A DNA stretch of 64,000 bases from Rhodospirillaceae bacterium (GTDB taxonomy: Bacteria; Pseudomonadota; Alphaproteobacteria; Rhodospirillales; JABHCV01): contig JABJHA010000004.1 in assembly GCA_018662005.1 (NCBI GenBank), positions 186,001 to 250,000 on the forward strand, read 5' to 3'. Made by a program: the position numbers and the translations under genes. The notes under the pieces were generated by a model that saw only the letters and a list, made by a program, of their open reading frames with translations, was not told where the DNA came from and did no database searches. This document shows positions 46,293 to 55,219 of this stretch, in pieces (positions within the stretch are counted from its first letter, which is position 1; each line of letters begins with the position of its first letter).

Positions 46293-46811
46293 CTATTTCA
46301 GCACTTCGTCCCGGTAGGCGCCCCAGAATTCTACTTTTCTGAGCCAGCCCTTGATGCTTTCCGCCTCGACCCGGCACCAGCCGCCGCCGGTTGGGCATTG
46401 ATCCAGGGTGGCGATGGCACTGGATTCGATCAGCGCCACGGGTGGGCTTTTGGTGTCGGCGCTGCTGCGTAACGAGCGGCGCTTGCCGGTGATGATCACC
46501 GTGCGCTTGCCCGACAGCATAGACTGGTGAACCCAGCCCTGGGTGCTTTGCCAGTCGCGAATTTTGCGCCAGGTGCGATATTCGGCGATGATTTCAACAG
46601 GCAGGTTCTGGCGCTGGTAAACCCATTCTACGGGATACTGGACGCCCGGACCGGTGCGCAGATTGACCTGATCGGCGCGCAGGCTAACGAAGCGGGGTAA
46701 CGGCAGACCGGTTTCATCAGCGAACGCTTGTCCGGCAAAGATAAAAACGGCAGACAAAAGCATCAGTGAAACGCTGCAAACACATAAAAAGCGGGGTAAA
46801 TTGAAGCTCAT
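46293..46811 (-). CDS. Secreted SH3-like domain protein
   Basis: A 172-residue exported protein. The signal peptide is about residues 1-31 (LMLLSAVFIFAGQAFA). A bacterial SH3 domain follows (about 40-100, ADQVNLRTGPGVQYPVEWVY), with a second SH3-like region to the C-terminus (ATLDQCPTGGGWCRVEAESIKGWL). Two Cys in the second region (CPTGGGWC) could form a disulfide. Such domains bind peptidoglycan or act as periplasmic scaffolds. It is divergent from the hydroxyacid dehydrogenase. Confidence 0.88.
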   Translation of the reverse strand: MSFNLPRFLCVCSVSLMLLSAVFIFAGQAFADETGLPLPRFVSLRADQVNLRTGPGVQYPVEWVYQRQNLPVEIIAEYRTWRKIRDWQSTQGWVHQSMLSGKRTVIITGKRRSLRSSADTKSPPVALIESSAIATLDQCPTGGGWCRVEAESIKGWLRKVEFWGAYRDEVLK

Positions 46812-46928
46812 AAGAGCATTAGTAGGCGAGCCTGCGGGGTTCGGTCAAGGGCCGGGATCGTGATACCGGTTGCAGGGGTCAGGGGTTGCCGGTTAAGTTC
46901 ATAAAATAAGGTCGAGAGAGGATATTCC

Positions 46929-47915
46929 ATGTCATCAAAAAAACCGGTCGTTGTCGTTACCCGCAAACTTCCCGACAGCATTGAAACGCGCATGATGGAA
47001 CTGTTTGATGTCCATCTTAATCTTGATGATACGCCGATGGACAAGGCCGACCTGATCGAGGCGGTTAAGAAGGCCGACGTCCTTGTCCCTACCGTTACCG
47101 ACCGGATTGATGCGAAGATACTATCCCACGCCGGTGAAAATTTGCGCCTGATCGCCAATTACGGCACCGGCGTCGATCATATTGATCTGGCCAGCACCCG
47201 CCAGCGCGGTATTACCGTCACCAACACCCCGGATGTTCTGACCGAAGATACCGCCGACATGACCATGGCCTTGATGCTGGCCGTGCCCAGGCGGGTGGCG
47301 GAAGGTGAGAGGGCGTTGCGTTCGGATGACTGGCAAGGCTGGTCGCCAACCTGGATGCTGGGTCACCGAATCTATGGCAAAAGGCTGGGCATCATCGGCA
47401 TGGGCCGCATTGGTAGTGCTGTCGCCCGACGGGCCAGGGGATTTGGCCTTTCGGTGCACTATCACAACCGGCGCAGGGTCCACACGGAGATCGAGGAGAG
47501 CCTGGAGGCCACATATTGGGAAAGCCTGGACCAGATGTTGTCGCGGGTCGATATTGTCTCGGTCAATTGCCCCCATACACCGGCCACATTCCATTTGCTG
47601 TCAGCCCGGCGCTTGCAGTTGATGCAACCTCATTCCTATATTGTCAACACGTCGCGCGGCGAGGTCATCGACGAGAACGCCCTGACTCGCTTGCTCATTG
47701 CCGGTGACATTGCCGGGGCCGGACTGGATGTGTTTGAGCATGAACCGGCGGTCAACCCGAAATTGCTTAAGCTCGACAACGTGTTGTTGTTGCCGCACAT
47801 GGGCTCTGCCACCGTCGAAGGACGTATCGACATGGGCGAGAAAGTTCTGGTCAATATCAAGACCTTTGCCGATGGTCACAAGCCACCGGACCGGGTATTA
47901 GGCGACGCCTTCTAG
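46929..47915 (+). CDS. D-2-hydroxyacid dehydrogenase (glyoxylate/hydroxypyruvate reductase-like)
   Basis: A 328-residue NAD(P)-dependent enzyme of the GyaR type. It has the substrate loop ANYGTGVDHIDL, the cofactor motif GIIGMGRIGSAVARRA and the catalytic set Arg (NTSRGEVIDE), Glu (FEHEP) and His (LLPHMGSAT). The residues after the second beta strand (NRRRVHTE) favour NADPH. The likely reaction is reduction of glyoxylate or hydroxypyruvate, but the exact substrate is not fixed by sequence. GAGAGAGG precedes the ATG, and a GNAT gene follows after 8 bases. Confidence 0.9.
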   Translation: MSSKKPVVVVTRKLPDSIETRMMELFDVHLNLDDTPMDKADLIEAVKKADVLVPTVTDRIDAKILSHAGENLRLIANYGTGVDHIDLASTRQRGITVTNTPDVLTEDTADMTMALMLAVPRRVAEGERALRSDDWQGWSPTWMLGHRIYGKRLGIIGMGRIGSAVARRARGFGLSVHYHNRRRVHTEIEESLEATYWESLDQMLSRVDIVSVNCPHTPATFHLLSARRLQLMQPHSYIVNTSRGEVIDENALTRLLIAGDIAGAGLDVFEHEPAVNPKLLKLDNVLLLPHMGSATVEGRIDMGEKVLVNIKTFADGHKPPDRVLGDAF

Positions 47916-47923
47916 CAAACCTC

Positions 47924-48391
47924 ATGGGAAACACGGACATCACTTTCAGACATGCCGTCGATGACGACCTGCCGGCCATTGTCGCCCTGCTTGCTGATGA
48001 CGATATTGGTCAGCAGCGCGAAGACCCGAGCCTGCCGTTGGCGGCGCCGTATTTGAAGGTTTTTGAGACCATCAAGTCTGACCCTAACCAGAATCTCATC
48101 GTTGTGGAGGATGCAGGGGGGAACGTGATTGGCACCTTTCAGCTGTTTTTTCTGGCAGGCTTTGCCCGCATGGGCGCATGGCGCGGCGAGATAGAGGCGG
48201 TCAGGATCGCCAAACAGCATCGTGGATCAGGGCTTGGCCAGCAGATGATTGAGTGGGCGATCAGCCAGTGCCGGGAGCGGGATTGCAAGCTGGTTCAGCT
48301 GACCATGGACAAGAACCGCATAGACGCCCATCGGTTTTATGAAAAGCTTGGCTTTGAAGCCAGCCACGAGGGTTTCAAGCTTAAACTTTAG
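47924..48391 (+). CDS. GNAT family N-acetyltransferase
   Basis: A 155-residue single-domain acetyltransferase with the acetyl-CoA loop IAKQHRGSGLGQQMIEWAI and the C-terminal NRIDAHRFYEKLGFEASHEGFKL. The target is unknown. Its stop codon overlaps the stop of the convergent DsrE-like gene by four bases, leaving no room for a terminator between them. Confidence 0.88.
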   Translation: MGNTDITFRHAVDDDLPAIVALLADDDIGQQREDPSLPLAAPYLKVFETIKSDPNQNLIVVEDAGGNVIGTFQLFFLAGFARMGAWRGEIEAVRIAKQHRGSGLGQQMIEWAISQCRERDCKLVQLTMDKNRIDAHRFYEKLGFEASHEGFKLKL

Positions 48392-48822
48392 ATAAAAACC
48401 ATCTGGCCGCGGGCTTTGGCGTCGCTCAGGAACGTGACCATGCCGCCGGTCTCGATGGGGATGTCCTCGCGCATGGGCGCGCCTTCCAGATCCATCGCCC
48501 TTAAGCCCATGTCACAGACCATGAATTTGACACCAAGGCTGGTGCAAGCCTGTAGCAAATCTTCAAAATCGCCGACGGTGCGCTTCTTGAAACCATCATC
48601 CACGTCACCCGCTGTTTCACCGTCACGGCCAATTTCGCCTGCCGGAAGGTTGCGCCATGACGGGTTGGCAAGAAGCGCACGGCTGGCCCCCATAGTGAAG
48701 AAAAGGGTTGCCGGAATGTCGATTGCGGCGGCCGCACTGGCCATCACAAGGGCGTAGTGAATTTTATCAAAATCGCCGGAAAAAACCACGATCGACAGTT
48801 TTTCAGGGCGCTCTTCGGTCAT
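48388..48822 (-). CDS. DsrE-like (DsrE/F/DrsH fold) protein
   Basis: A 144-residue protein of the DsrE2 type: KLSIVVFSGDFDKIHYALVMASAAAAIDIPATLFFTM near the N-terminus and a Cys in VKFMVCDMGLRAM that may carry sulfur. Relatives take part in persulfide transfer. The start overlaps the stop of the upstream ThiF/MoeB-like gene by four bases (ATGA), so the two are co-translated. Together with cysK and the Rrf2 gene this forms a sulfur-linked run. Confidence 0.85.
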   Translation of the reverse strand: MTEERPEKLSIVVFSGDFDKIHYALVMASAAAAIDIPATLFFTMGASRALLANPSWRNLPAGEIGRDGETAGDVDDGFKKRTVGDFEDLLQACTSLGVKFMVCDMGLRAMDLEGAPMREDIPIETGGMVTFLSDAKARGQMVFI

Positions 48823-49625
48823 GATTTATGGCCTGAAAGATCGGTGATCTTCGGGCTTTCGCCACAAAGCGGACAGCCGGGATCGGCCTTGACGCGGATT
48901 TTCCTGAACTCGGAGGACAAGCCCTCGTAAATCATCAAGCTGCCAGCCAGACTGTCGCCGATGCCCAGCAATTCCTTGATAATTTCGGTTGCCTGCAGGG
49001 AACCGATGGTCCCGCACAAGGCACCCAGCACCCCGGCTTCGGCGCAGCTTGGGATTTGCCCAGGCGGCGGGGCTTCAGGGAACAGGCAGCGGTAACAAGG
49101 CAGTGCATGACCGTCGGCATCTTTCTGATGGGGCTTGAAGGTGTAAACTTGACCGTCGAAACGCAGGATGGCGGCCGACACCAGGGTCTTTTTTGCAAAA
49201 TAACAGGCGTCGTTGACCAGGAAGCGGGTGGCGAAATTATCGCTGCCATCGGCGACCAGATCATAATCACCAATCAGTTCCAGGGCATTATCGGCGGAGA
49301 TGCGTTCGTTATGGGCGGCGATGTTGACCTCCGGATTGATCGCGGCAATGGTTTTTTTTGCGCTCTCAACCTTGGCCATCCCGACACTGGCTGTGGAGTG
49401 GACGATTTGTCGCTGCAGGTTGGACAGATCGACCCGGTCATCGTCAATGACGCCAATGGTGCCAACCCCGGCGGCGGCAAGATACAGCAGTACAGGTGAC
49501 CCCAGACCCCCGGCGCCGACGACAAGGACTTTCGACTCCAGCAGCTTTGACTGGCCTGCGCCACCCACATGATCGAGCAGAATGTGACGGGCGTAGCGCT
49601 GAATTTGTTGTTCGTTAAAGTCCAA
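48819..49625 (-). CDS. MoeB/ThiF family sulfur-carrier adenylyltransferase
   Basis: A 268-residue E1-like enzyme that adenylates the C-terminus of small sulfur-carrier proteins such as MoaD or ThiS. It has the ATP motif VVGAGGLGSPVLLYLAAAG, DDDRVDLSNLQRQ, zinc pairs in CYRC and CPLC, and the candidate catalytic Cys in IPSCAEAGVLG. No rhodanese domain is fused. The start is a TTG with AAGG upstream, giving the usual N-terminus NEQQIQRYARHILL. The partner carrier is not in this window. Confidence 0.92.
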   Translation of the reverse strand: MDFNEQQIQRYARHILLDHVGGAGQSKLLESKVLVVGAGGLGSPVLLYLAAAGVGTIGVIDDDRVDLSNLQRQIVHSTASVGMAKVESAKKTIAAINPEVNIAAHNERISADNALELIGDYDLVADGSDNFATRFLVNDACYFAKKTLVSAAILRFDGQVYTFKPHQKDADGHALPCYRCLFPEAPPPGQIPSCAEAGVLGALCGTIGSLQATEIIKELLGIGDSLAGSLMIYEGLSSEFRKIRVKADPGCPLCGESPKITDLSGHKS

Positions 49626-49646
49626 GGGTGTCGCCTTCGCTGATGG

Positions 49647-50630
49647 TTATTCCTGACCCAGACCGTCAAACAGGGCCGTCGATAAATAGCGCTCGGCGAA
49701 CGAGGGCAGGACGACGACGATCATCTTGCCTTGCATTTGCGGGCGGGCGCCGATTTCAAGGGCTGCCGCCAGCACCGCACCCGAGGAGATGCCAACCGGA
49801 AGCCCTTCGCTGCGGGCGACAAACCGGGCCGTCGCCATGGATGTTTCATTGCCGATCTTGATAACTTCGTCGATCATTTCCTGATTCAGGTTAGCCGGGA
49901 TGAAGCCGGGGCCAATGCCCTGAATTTTATGGGGGCCAGGAACACCGCCGGACAGCACGGCGCTATCTTCGGGTTCGACGGCGACTATTTGAATAGCCGG
50001 ATTGCGGGCCTTCAAGACCTCGGCAATGCCGGTCAGGGTGCCGCCCGTGCCGACGCCGCAGATTACCATATCGACCTTGCCGTCACTGTCGTTCCAGATT
50101 TCCTCGGCGGTGGTGGTGCGGTGAATGTCCGGATTGGCGGGATTATCAAACTGCTGCAACATAACAGCGCCGGGAGTGTCACGGATCAGTTGTTCAGCCC
50201 GCTCGATTGCCCCCTGCATACCTTTGCCGGCAGAGGTTAAGTCGATTTCCGCACCAAGCAGGTAAAGCATCTTGCGGCGCTCCACGGACATACTGTCAGG
50301 CATGGTTAGAATCAACCGGTAACCCTTGGCGGCACAGACAAACGCAAGGGCGATGCCGGTATTGCCCGATGTCGGCTCAACCAGCACCGCGCCGGGACCG
50401 ATGCGGCCGTCGGCTTCGGCGGCGTTGATCATGGCAAGGCCGATGCGATCCTTGACCGAGGCCAGCGGGTTAAAAAATTCACATTTGCCGATGATTTCCG
50501 CCTTGCAATCGCTACCCGCAGAAAACCGCGACAAGCGAACAAGCGGCGTCGCGCCAATGGTATCGGTCAGATTGTTATAGATTTGGCCACGAAATGAAGT
50601 CTTTTCAGGGGCGGTCGTCTGGTCAGTCAT
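49647..50630 (-). CDS. cysK: Cysteine synthase A (O-acetylserine sulfhydrylase)
   Basis: PLP enzyme making cysteine from O-acetylserine and sulfide. The 327-residue protein has the PLP lysine K60 in FFNPLASVKDRIG, the substrate loop VEPTSGNTGIALAF and the glycine-rich phosphate cup GVGTGGTLTG. It lies 21 bases upstream of the MoeB-like gene and 14 bases downstream of the Rrf2 regulator gene, on the same strand, so regulator and enzyme are probably co-transcribed. Confidence 0.96.
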   Translation of the reverse strand: MTDQTTAPEKTSFRGQIYNNLTDTIGATPLVRLSRFSAGSDCKAEIIGKCEFFNPLASVKDRIGLAMINAAEADGRIGPGAVLVEPTSGNTGIALAFVCAAKGYRLILTMPDSMSVERRKMLYLLGAEIDLTSAGKGMQGAIERAEQLIRDTPGAVMLQQFDNPANPDIHRTTTAEEIWNDSDGKVDMVICGVGTGGTLTGIAEVLKARNPAIQIVAVEPEDSAVLSGGVPGPHKIQGIGPGFIPANLNQEMIDEVIKIGNETSMATARFVARSEGLPVGISSGAVLAAALEIGARPQMQGKMIVVVLPSFAERYLSTALFDGLGQE

Positions 50631-50644
50631 TGGGTGCCCCTTTG

Positions 50645-51100
50645 CTAAATTGAAAAATCAAGATTTTGGCGGCCTTCGCTGACGATGTTTGTCTCTGCCG
50701 CATTGTCGCACAAATCATCAATGGAAATGTTATCCAGTTCGCTCATGACGCCCTCTTGCAAGCGAATCCACATGGGCCTGACCACCTTGACGCCCAGTTC
50801 CGACCCGCCGGCATCAAGAATGGGATCGTCGCTGGTTTCAAGGTCACGCACCACCCGGACAATATCGCCGACAGATATACGGCGTCGTTCGCGGGCAAGC
50901 CGGTAGCCGCCGCGCGGTCCGCGCACCCCGATCAGAATGTTCGAGCGAACCAGTTGCTGCAACGCCTGTTCCAGATAGCGGCGGGGAATTTCCTGGCGGC
51001 GGGTAATCTCGCGGCTCTGCACAGGCTCACTGGCGGCGTGGTAGGCGATGTCGAGAACCGCCTCAATCGCGTAGAGCATTTTTTTCGATAACCGTAACAT
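50645..51100 (-). CDS. Rrf2 family regulator, CymR-like rather than IscR
   Basis: A 151-residue winged-helix regulator (LSKKMLYAIEAVLDIAYHA, REITRRQEIPRRYLEQALQQLV, GVRGPRGGYRLAR). The three clustered Cys that bind the Fe-S cluster in IscR are absent; only C131 is present. Its place directly upstream of cysK fits a CymR-type control of cysteine synthesis, where the regulator acts with CysK itself. This role is inferred from context. Its ATG overlaps the dut stop by one base (TGATG). Confidence 0.88.
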   Translation of the reverse strand: MLRLSKKMLYAIEAVLDIAYHAASEPVQSREITRRQEIPRRYLEQALQQLVRSNILIGVRGPRGGYRLARERRRISVGDIVRVVRDLETSDDPILDAGGSELGVKVVRPMWIRLQEGVMSELDNISIDDLCDNAAETNIVSEGRQNLDFSI

Positions 51101-51552
51101 CAGTTCCCCCCCGTAGAGCCAAATCCACCCTCTCCGCGGTCGCTTTGCGTCAGCTCGGAAACCTCTTCCCAGGTAGCCTGGCTGACCGGTGCTATGATCA
51201 TTTGAGCGATCCGCATTCCCCGTTCAACGATAAATGTTTCGGTTCCATGATTAATCAGAATGACGCCGATTTCTCCGCGGTAGTCGGCGTCAATGGTTCC
51301 GGGGCTGTTGAGCACCGCGATCCCGTGTTTAAGAGCCAATCCGGAACGCGGCCTGATTTGCGCCTCGAAGCCAGGCGGTAGCGCGATGGCGATGCCGGTG
51401 CTGACCATGCCACGCTCGCCGGGGTTCAATGACTGCGGGCCATCGTTGGCGGCCAGCAGATCCATGCCGGCGCTGCGTGTGGTGGCATATGCGGGTAAAT
51501 CCAGGCCATCATAATTGCGCAGCCGTTTAACCTGAACACTATGCGTACTCAC
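51100..51552 (-). CDS. dut: Deoxyuridine 5'-triphosphate nucleotidohydrolase
   Basis: Trimeric dUTPase that keeps uracil out of DNA and supplies dUMP. The 150-residue protein has the five motifs, including [39 protein letters not shown] and the C-terminal arm [10 protein letters not shown]. The start is a GTG that overlaps the coaBC stop by four bases (GTGA). The coaBC-dut pairing is widespread in proteobacteria. Confidence 0.96.
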   Translation of the reverse strand: MSTHSVQVKRLRNYDGLDLPAYATTRSAGMDLLAANDGPQSLNPGERGMVSTGIAIALPPGFEAQIRPRSGLALKHGIAVLNSPGTIDADYRGEIGVILINHGTETFIVERGMRIAQMIIAPVSQATWEEVSELTQSDRGEGGFGSTGGN

Positions 51553-52769
51553 GATTGGGGACCTTCCAGGATGTCGGCAATGCGGTCGGCAAGTTTGTCG
51601 GCGACGGCCTGTTTGGACATTTTCGGCCAGTCCTCGACGCCCTGATCTGAAATCAGATGAACCGTATTGTCCTGGCCGCCAAAAGTTCCTGTATCGGACG
51701 AGACGTCATTGGCGAGTATCCAGTCACAGCCTTTGGCAAGCCGCTTTTGGGTTGCGTGATCGATAAGATCATTCGTTTCGGCAGCGAAACCGACCACGAT
51801 AGCCGGGCGTTTATTGCCTGCGGCGGAAAGCGTGGCAAGAATATCGGGGTTTAAGGCCAGCTCCAGCGGCTTCGGAGCGGAACCGTTTTTCTTTAATTTG
51901 GATGGCGCTGCATCGGCGCTTCGCCAATCTGAAACGGCGGCGGCGCAGACAGCGATATCGGCGGGCAGGGCGCCCTCACAGGCGGCCAGCATCTCGCGGG
52001 CGCTTTGCACATGAATGACAGAAACACCGTACGGGTCAGGCTCGTTGCTGGGCCCCGACACCAGTGTCGTATCGGCGCCCAGCCCGGCCAGGGCGGCGGC
52101 GATGGCGTGACCTTGCTTGCCCGAAGATCGATTGGCGATGTAACGGACCGGATCGATGGGCTCAAAGGTCGGGCCGCTGGTCACCAGGGCGTGCTTGCCC
52201 ACAAGCCGTTTCCCGGATTTAAAAAATTTTTCTATGGCCCCGGCGATGTCTTCGGGCTCGCTCATGCGACCCAGTCCAAATTCTCCACACGCCATCTCGC
52301 CTTGTTCGGGGCCGATGACCATGACGCCCCGGTCCCGCAGGGTTTGCAGGTTTTGCCGGGTCGCCGGATGTTCCCACATGCGCACGTTCATGGCAGGGGC
52401 CACCATGACCGGCTTGTCGGTCGCGAGCAGCGCGGTGCTGGCCAGGTCATCGGCCAGTCCTGCAGCCATGCGGGCCAGAATATGGGCGGTGGCCGGGGCG
52501 ACAACGACCAGATCGGGGCTGCGCGAAAGCTCGATATGGCCCATTTCGTTCTCGTCGGTCAGGGAAAACAGGTCCTCATAGACTTTCTCACCACTGAGGG
52601 CGGCCAGCGACAGGGGCGTCACAAATTCCGCCCCGCCACGGGTCAGAATGCAGCGGGTGGTGATGCCTTTTTTGCCTAAATTCCGGATCAGTTGCGGACA
52701 CTTGACCGCCGCGATACCGCCCGAAACGATTAGTAAAACACTGTTTTCCACAGTTCTGTGAGCCTTCAT
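51549..52769 (-). CDS. coaBC: Bifunctional phosphopantothenoylcysteine decarboxylase / phosphopantothenate-cysteine ligase
   Basis: Carries out two consecutive steps of coenzyme A synthesis. The 406-residue protein has an FMN-binding CoaC domain (about 1-190, [51 protein letters not shown]) and a CoaB domain (about 190-400, [24 protein letters not shown] split by eye, AVSDWR and the lysine-rich segment KLKKNG). It is the first gene of the coaBC-dut-Rrf2-cysK run on this strand. Confidence 0.95.
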   Translation of the reverse strand: MKAHRTVENSVLLIVSGGIAAVKCPQLIRNLGKKGITTRCILTRGGAEFVTPLSLAALSGEKVYEDLFSLTDENEMGHIELSRSPDLVVVAPATAHILARMAAGLADDLASTALLATDKPVMVAPAMNVRMWEHPATRQNLQTLRDRGVMVIGPEQGEMACGEFGLGRMSEPEDIAGAIEKFFKSGKRLVGKHALVTSGPTFEPIDPVRYIANRSSGKQGHAIAAALAGLGADTTLVSGPSNEPDPYGVSVIHVQSAREMLAACEGALPADIAVCAAAVSDWRSADAAPSKLKKNGSAPKPLELALNPDILATLSAAGNKRPAIVVGFAAETNDLIDHATQKRLAKGCDWILANDVSSDTGTFGGQDNTVHLISDQGVEDWPKMSKQAVADKLADRIADILEGPQS

Positions 52770-52851
52770 AATATTTAACGGGAAATTGGTGTGGTTAATG
52801 TAAGACCCAACAGGCCGATTGGCAAGAGGCGAATGCTTTTACTAAGCGCCT

Positions 52852-54387
52852 TTAGCTCAGGGCTAGCGCGACAAAGACGGCCAATACAGCCGCCGCGATG
52901 GCCAGGGTCAAGGGGCCGACGCTGAAACGATTGCCGCCCTCAAGGGCGCGGATGGTTTCCGGGTGCAGACGAATGCGACCGTTGGCAAGCTCGGCCGCAC
53001 CCCGGTCCAGGTTCTCAAGCAGCCGCGGCAATCGGGCAAGCCCGTCGCGCAGGTCTCCGGCGGCCTCGGCAAGCCGGGCTTCGGGCCCCAGATGGGTGAT
53101 CACCCACTGCTCAATCAGCGGTTTGGCCATCAGCCACATATTGGCCTCCGGGTTCAGCTTGCGACCGGTGCCTTCGGCGGTCAGCATGGTTTTTTGCAGC
53201 AACAACAACTGCGGCTGGGTTTCCATGTTGAATGTCTTGGTTATGGAAAACAGTTGCCCCAGTAGCTTGGCGATGGAAATTTCGTTCTGCGGCAAATCCA
53301 GAATCGGCTCGGCGATGGAACGGCAGGCCTGGGTGAAGGTATCGACGGGCTGGTCGGACGGGATCCAGCCAGCCTCGAAATGAATTTCAGCGGTACGCCG
53401 GTAGTTGCGGGTCAGGAACGACATCAGCAATTCGCCCAGATGGCGGCGTGTCTTGGCGTCAAGCCGCCCCATAATGCCGAAATCGACAGCGGCCAAACCA
53501 CCGTCGGCGCGAACGAACATATTGCCCGGATGCATGTCGGCATGGAAAAAACCGTCTCGAAACACTTGCAGGAAAAAAGCGCTGGCGGATTTTTGCAACA
53601 GGTCGTTTGTATCGTGCCCGGCGGCTTTCAGGGCATCGATATCATCGATGGGAATACCGTGGACCCGCTCGGTGACCAGAACCTTCTGGCCGGTCAGTTG
53701 CCAATCCACGGCGGGCACGGCGAAACTGTCATCATCTTTGAAATTTTCATGCAGCTCGGCGGCTGCGGCGGCTTCAAAACGCAGGTCCATTTCCATCTCG
53801 ATGGATTTGGCCAGGGTGCGCACGGTTTCGACCGGGCGTAAACGCCGGTATTCGGGTTTTGCCGCTTCTACAAGTTCGGCGACCCAGAACATTAGATCGA
53901 CATCACGCTGGAATGCCTCCTCAATATTGGGGCGTAGGACCTTGACGGCGACTTCCCGCCCGTCGTGGGTGAGCGCGAAGTGGACCTGAGCGATGGAGGC
54001 GGCGGCAATCGGCTGCTCGTCGAAATCTTTAAACAACGCGGCCATGGGCTTGCCAAACTCGGACTCGATAATGGTCCGGGCCTGGGCGCCGGGGAACGGC
54101 GGCAGGCTGTCTTGAAGTTCGGACAGATCGGCCGAAAATTCTTCGCCCAGCAAGTCTGACCGGGTCGACAGGGCTTGTCCCAGCTTGATAAAACTCGGCC
54201 CCGCCTGTTGCAGGGCAAGGGCCAGGCGCTGGCCGGGCCTGCCGCTACCCCGGCGCGAGAACAGTCGGGCCAGGGCGATCGCCGGGCCGCCGATTTCCAG
54301 CTTTTCAAGCATCATCAACGCATCATGGCGGGCCAGAATGCGGGCAATGGAAAACAGCCGGGTAATATTTCTGTATGACCGGTTCAT
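52852..54387 (-). CDS. ubiB: UbiB family ubiquinone biosynthesis protein kinase-like
   Basis: An atypical kinase/ATPase needed for aerobic ubiquinone synthesis. The 511-residue protein has the family KxGQ motif in GPSFIKLGQALSTRSDLLGEEF split at residues 65-86, the ATP-site lysine VAVKVLRPN and the loop FFHADMHPGNMF with VDFGIMG. One or two C-terminal membrane segments follow (TLAIAAAVLAVFVALA). The ATG at 54387 overlaps the ubiE stop (TGATG). The in-frame extension to 54567 is a shadow of ubiE. Confidence 0.95.
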   Translation of the reverse strand: MNRSYRNITRLFSIARILARHDALMMLEKLEIGGPAIALARLFSRRGSGRPGQRLALALQQAGPSFIKLGQALSTRSDLLGEEFSADLSELQDSLPPFPGAQARTIIESEFGKPMAALFKDFDEQPIAAASIAQVHFALTHDGREVAVKVLRPNIEEAFQRDVDLMFWVAELVEAAKPEYRRLRPVETVRTLAKSIEMEMDLRFEAAAAAELHENFKDDDSFAVPAVDWQLTGQKVLVTERVHGIPIDDIDALKAAGHDTNDLLQKSASAFFLQVFRDGFFHADMHPGNMFVRADGGLAAVDFGIMGRLDAKTRRHLGELLMSFLTRNYRRTAEIHFEAGWIPSDQPVDTFTQACRSIAEPILDLPQNEISIAKLLGQLFSITKTFNMETQPQLLLLQKTMLTAEGTGRKLNPEANMWLMAKPLIEQWVITHLGPEARLAEAAGDLRDGLARLPRLLENLDRGAAELANGRIRLHPETIRALEGGNRFSVGPLTLAIAAAVLAVFVALALS

Positions 54388-55151
54388 CAAATTCGCCAGG
54401 CGGAATGAATGGCGGCAATACCGCCGCTGAGATTGTCGTAGGTGACATGCTCCAACCCGGCATCGGCAATCATCGCGGCGAAGGTTTCCTGATCGGGAAA
54501 CTGGCGAATACTTTCGGCCAGATAGCGATAGGAGTCTTCGTCCTGGGCGACGACCTTGCCCAGCCACGGTAACAGCTTGAAGGAATAGTTGTCATACAGG
54601 CCTTCCAGCAACGGCAGCACAACCTGACTGAATTCAAGGCACAGGAAGTGGCCGCCGGGCTTCAGCACCCTGCGGGCTTCCTTCAGGGCTTTTTCAATAT
54701 GGGTAACGTTGCGAATGCAAAAGGCGGTGGTGTAGGCGTCGAAGGCATTGTCGGGAACGGGAAGATTTTCAGCGTCGCCGTTGATCCATTCGATGCCCGT
54801 GAGCAGGCCCTGATCGATGGCCCGATCGCGGCCGACGTCGAGCATTTCATCGTTGATATCGCACACACTGACATGGCCACCGCCACTTTTAAGGTACTTG
54901 AAGGCAATATCGCCGGTGCCGCCACCAACGTCGATCAGCTTCATATTTACTTGCGGGTTGAGGCGCTTGATAAAGGTTGATTTCCATAGCCGATGAACGC
55001 CCATGCTCATCAGGTCGTTCATCAGATCATAGCGCGAGGCGACATTATCGAAGACACCCCTGACCATGGCCGCCTTGTCGTCCGCGTTGACGGTGGCGAA
55101 GCCGAAATGGGTGGTCTCTTCGTTGTTGTCCGGATTTGATTTTCTGCCCAT
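54387..55151 (-). CDS. ubiE: Ubiquinone/menaquinone C-methyltransferase
   Basis: SAM-dependent C-methyltransferase of ubiquinone (and menaquinone) synthesis. The 254-residue protein has VFDNVASRYDLMNDLMSMG, the SAM loop LIDVGGGTGDIAFKYL, and the C-terminal marks YRYLAESIRQFPDQETFAAM and NLSGGIAAIHSAWRI. It forms an overlapping pair with ubiB and is divergent from mutM with only 68 bases between. Confidence 0.97.
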   Translation of the reverse strand: MGRKSNPDNNEETTHFGFATVNADDKAAMVRGVFDNVASRYDLMNDLMSMGVHRLWKSTFIKRLNPQVNMKLIDVGGGTGDIAFKYLKSGGGHVSVCDINDEMLDVGRDRAIDQGLLTGIEWINGDAENLPVPDNAFDAYTTAFCIRNVTHIEKALKEARRVLKPGGHFLCLEFSQVVLPLLEGLYDNYSFKLLPWLGKVVAQDEDSYRYLAESIRQFPDQETFAAMIADAGLEHVTYDNLSGGIAAIHSAWRI

Positions 55152-55219
55152 GGCGGCACCATAGCCGAAGCCGAAGAAAGGCGCTAGGTTGGCGTCACCG
55201 CAAAAGAAAAAGTTTTTTG

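Noticed and set aside
54388-54567. N-terminal 60-residue extension of ubiB
   Set aside because: It lies entirely inside ubiE in another frame. The ATG overlapping the ubiE stop gives the normal UbiB N-terminus.
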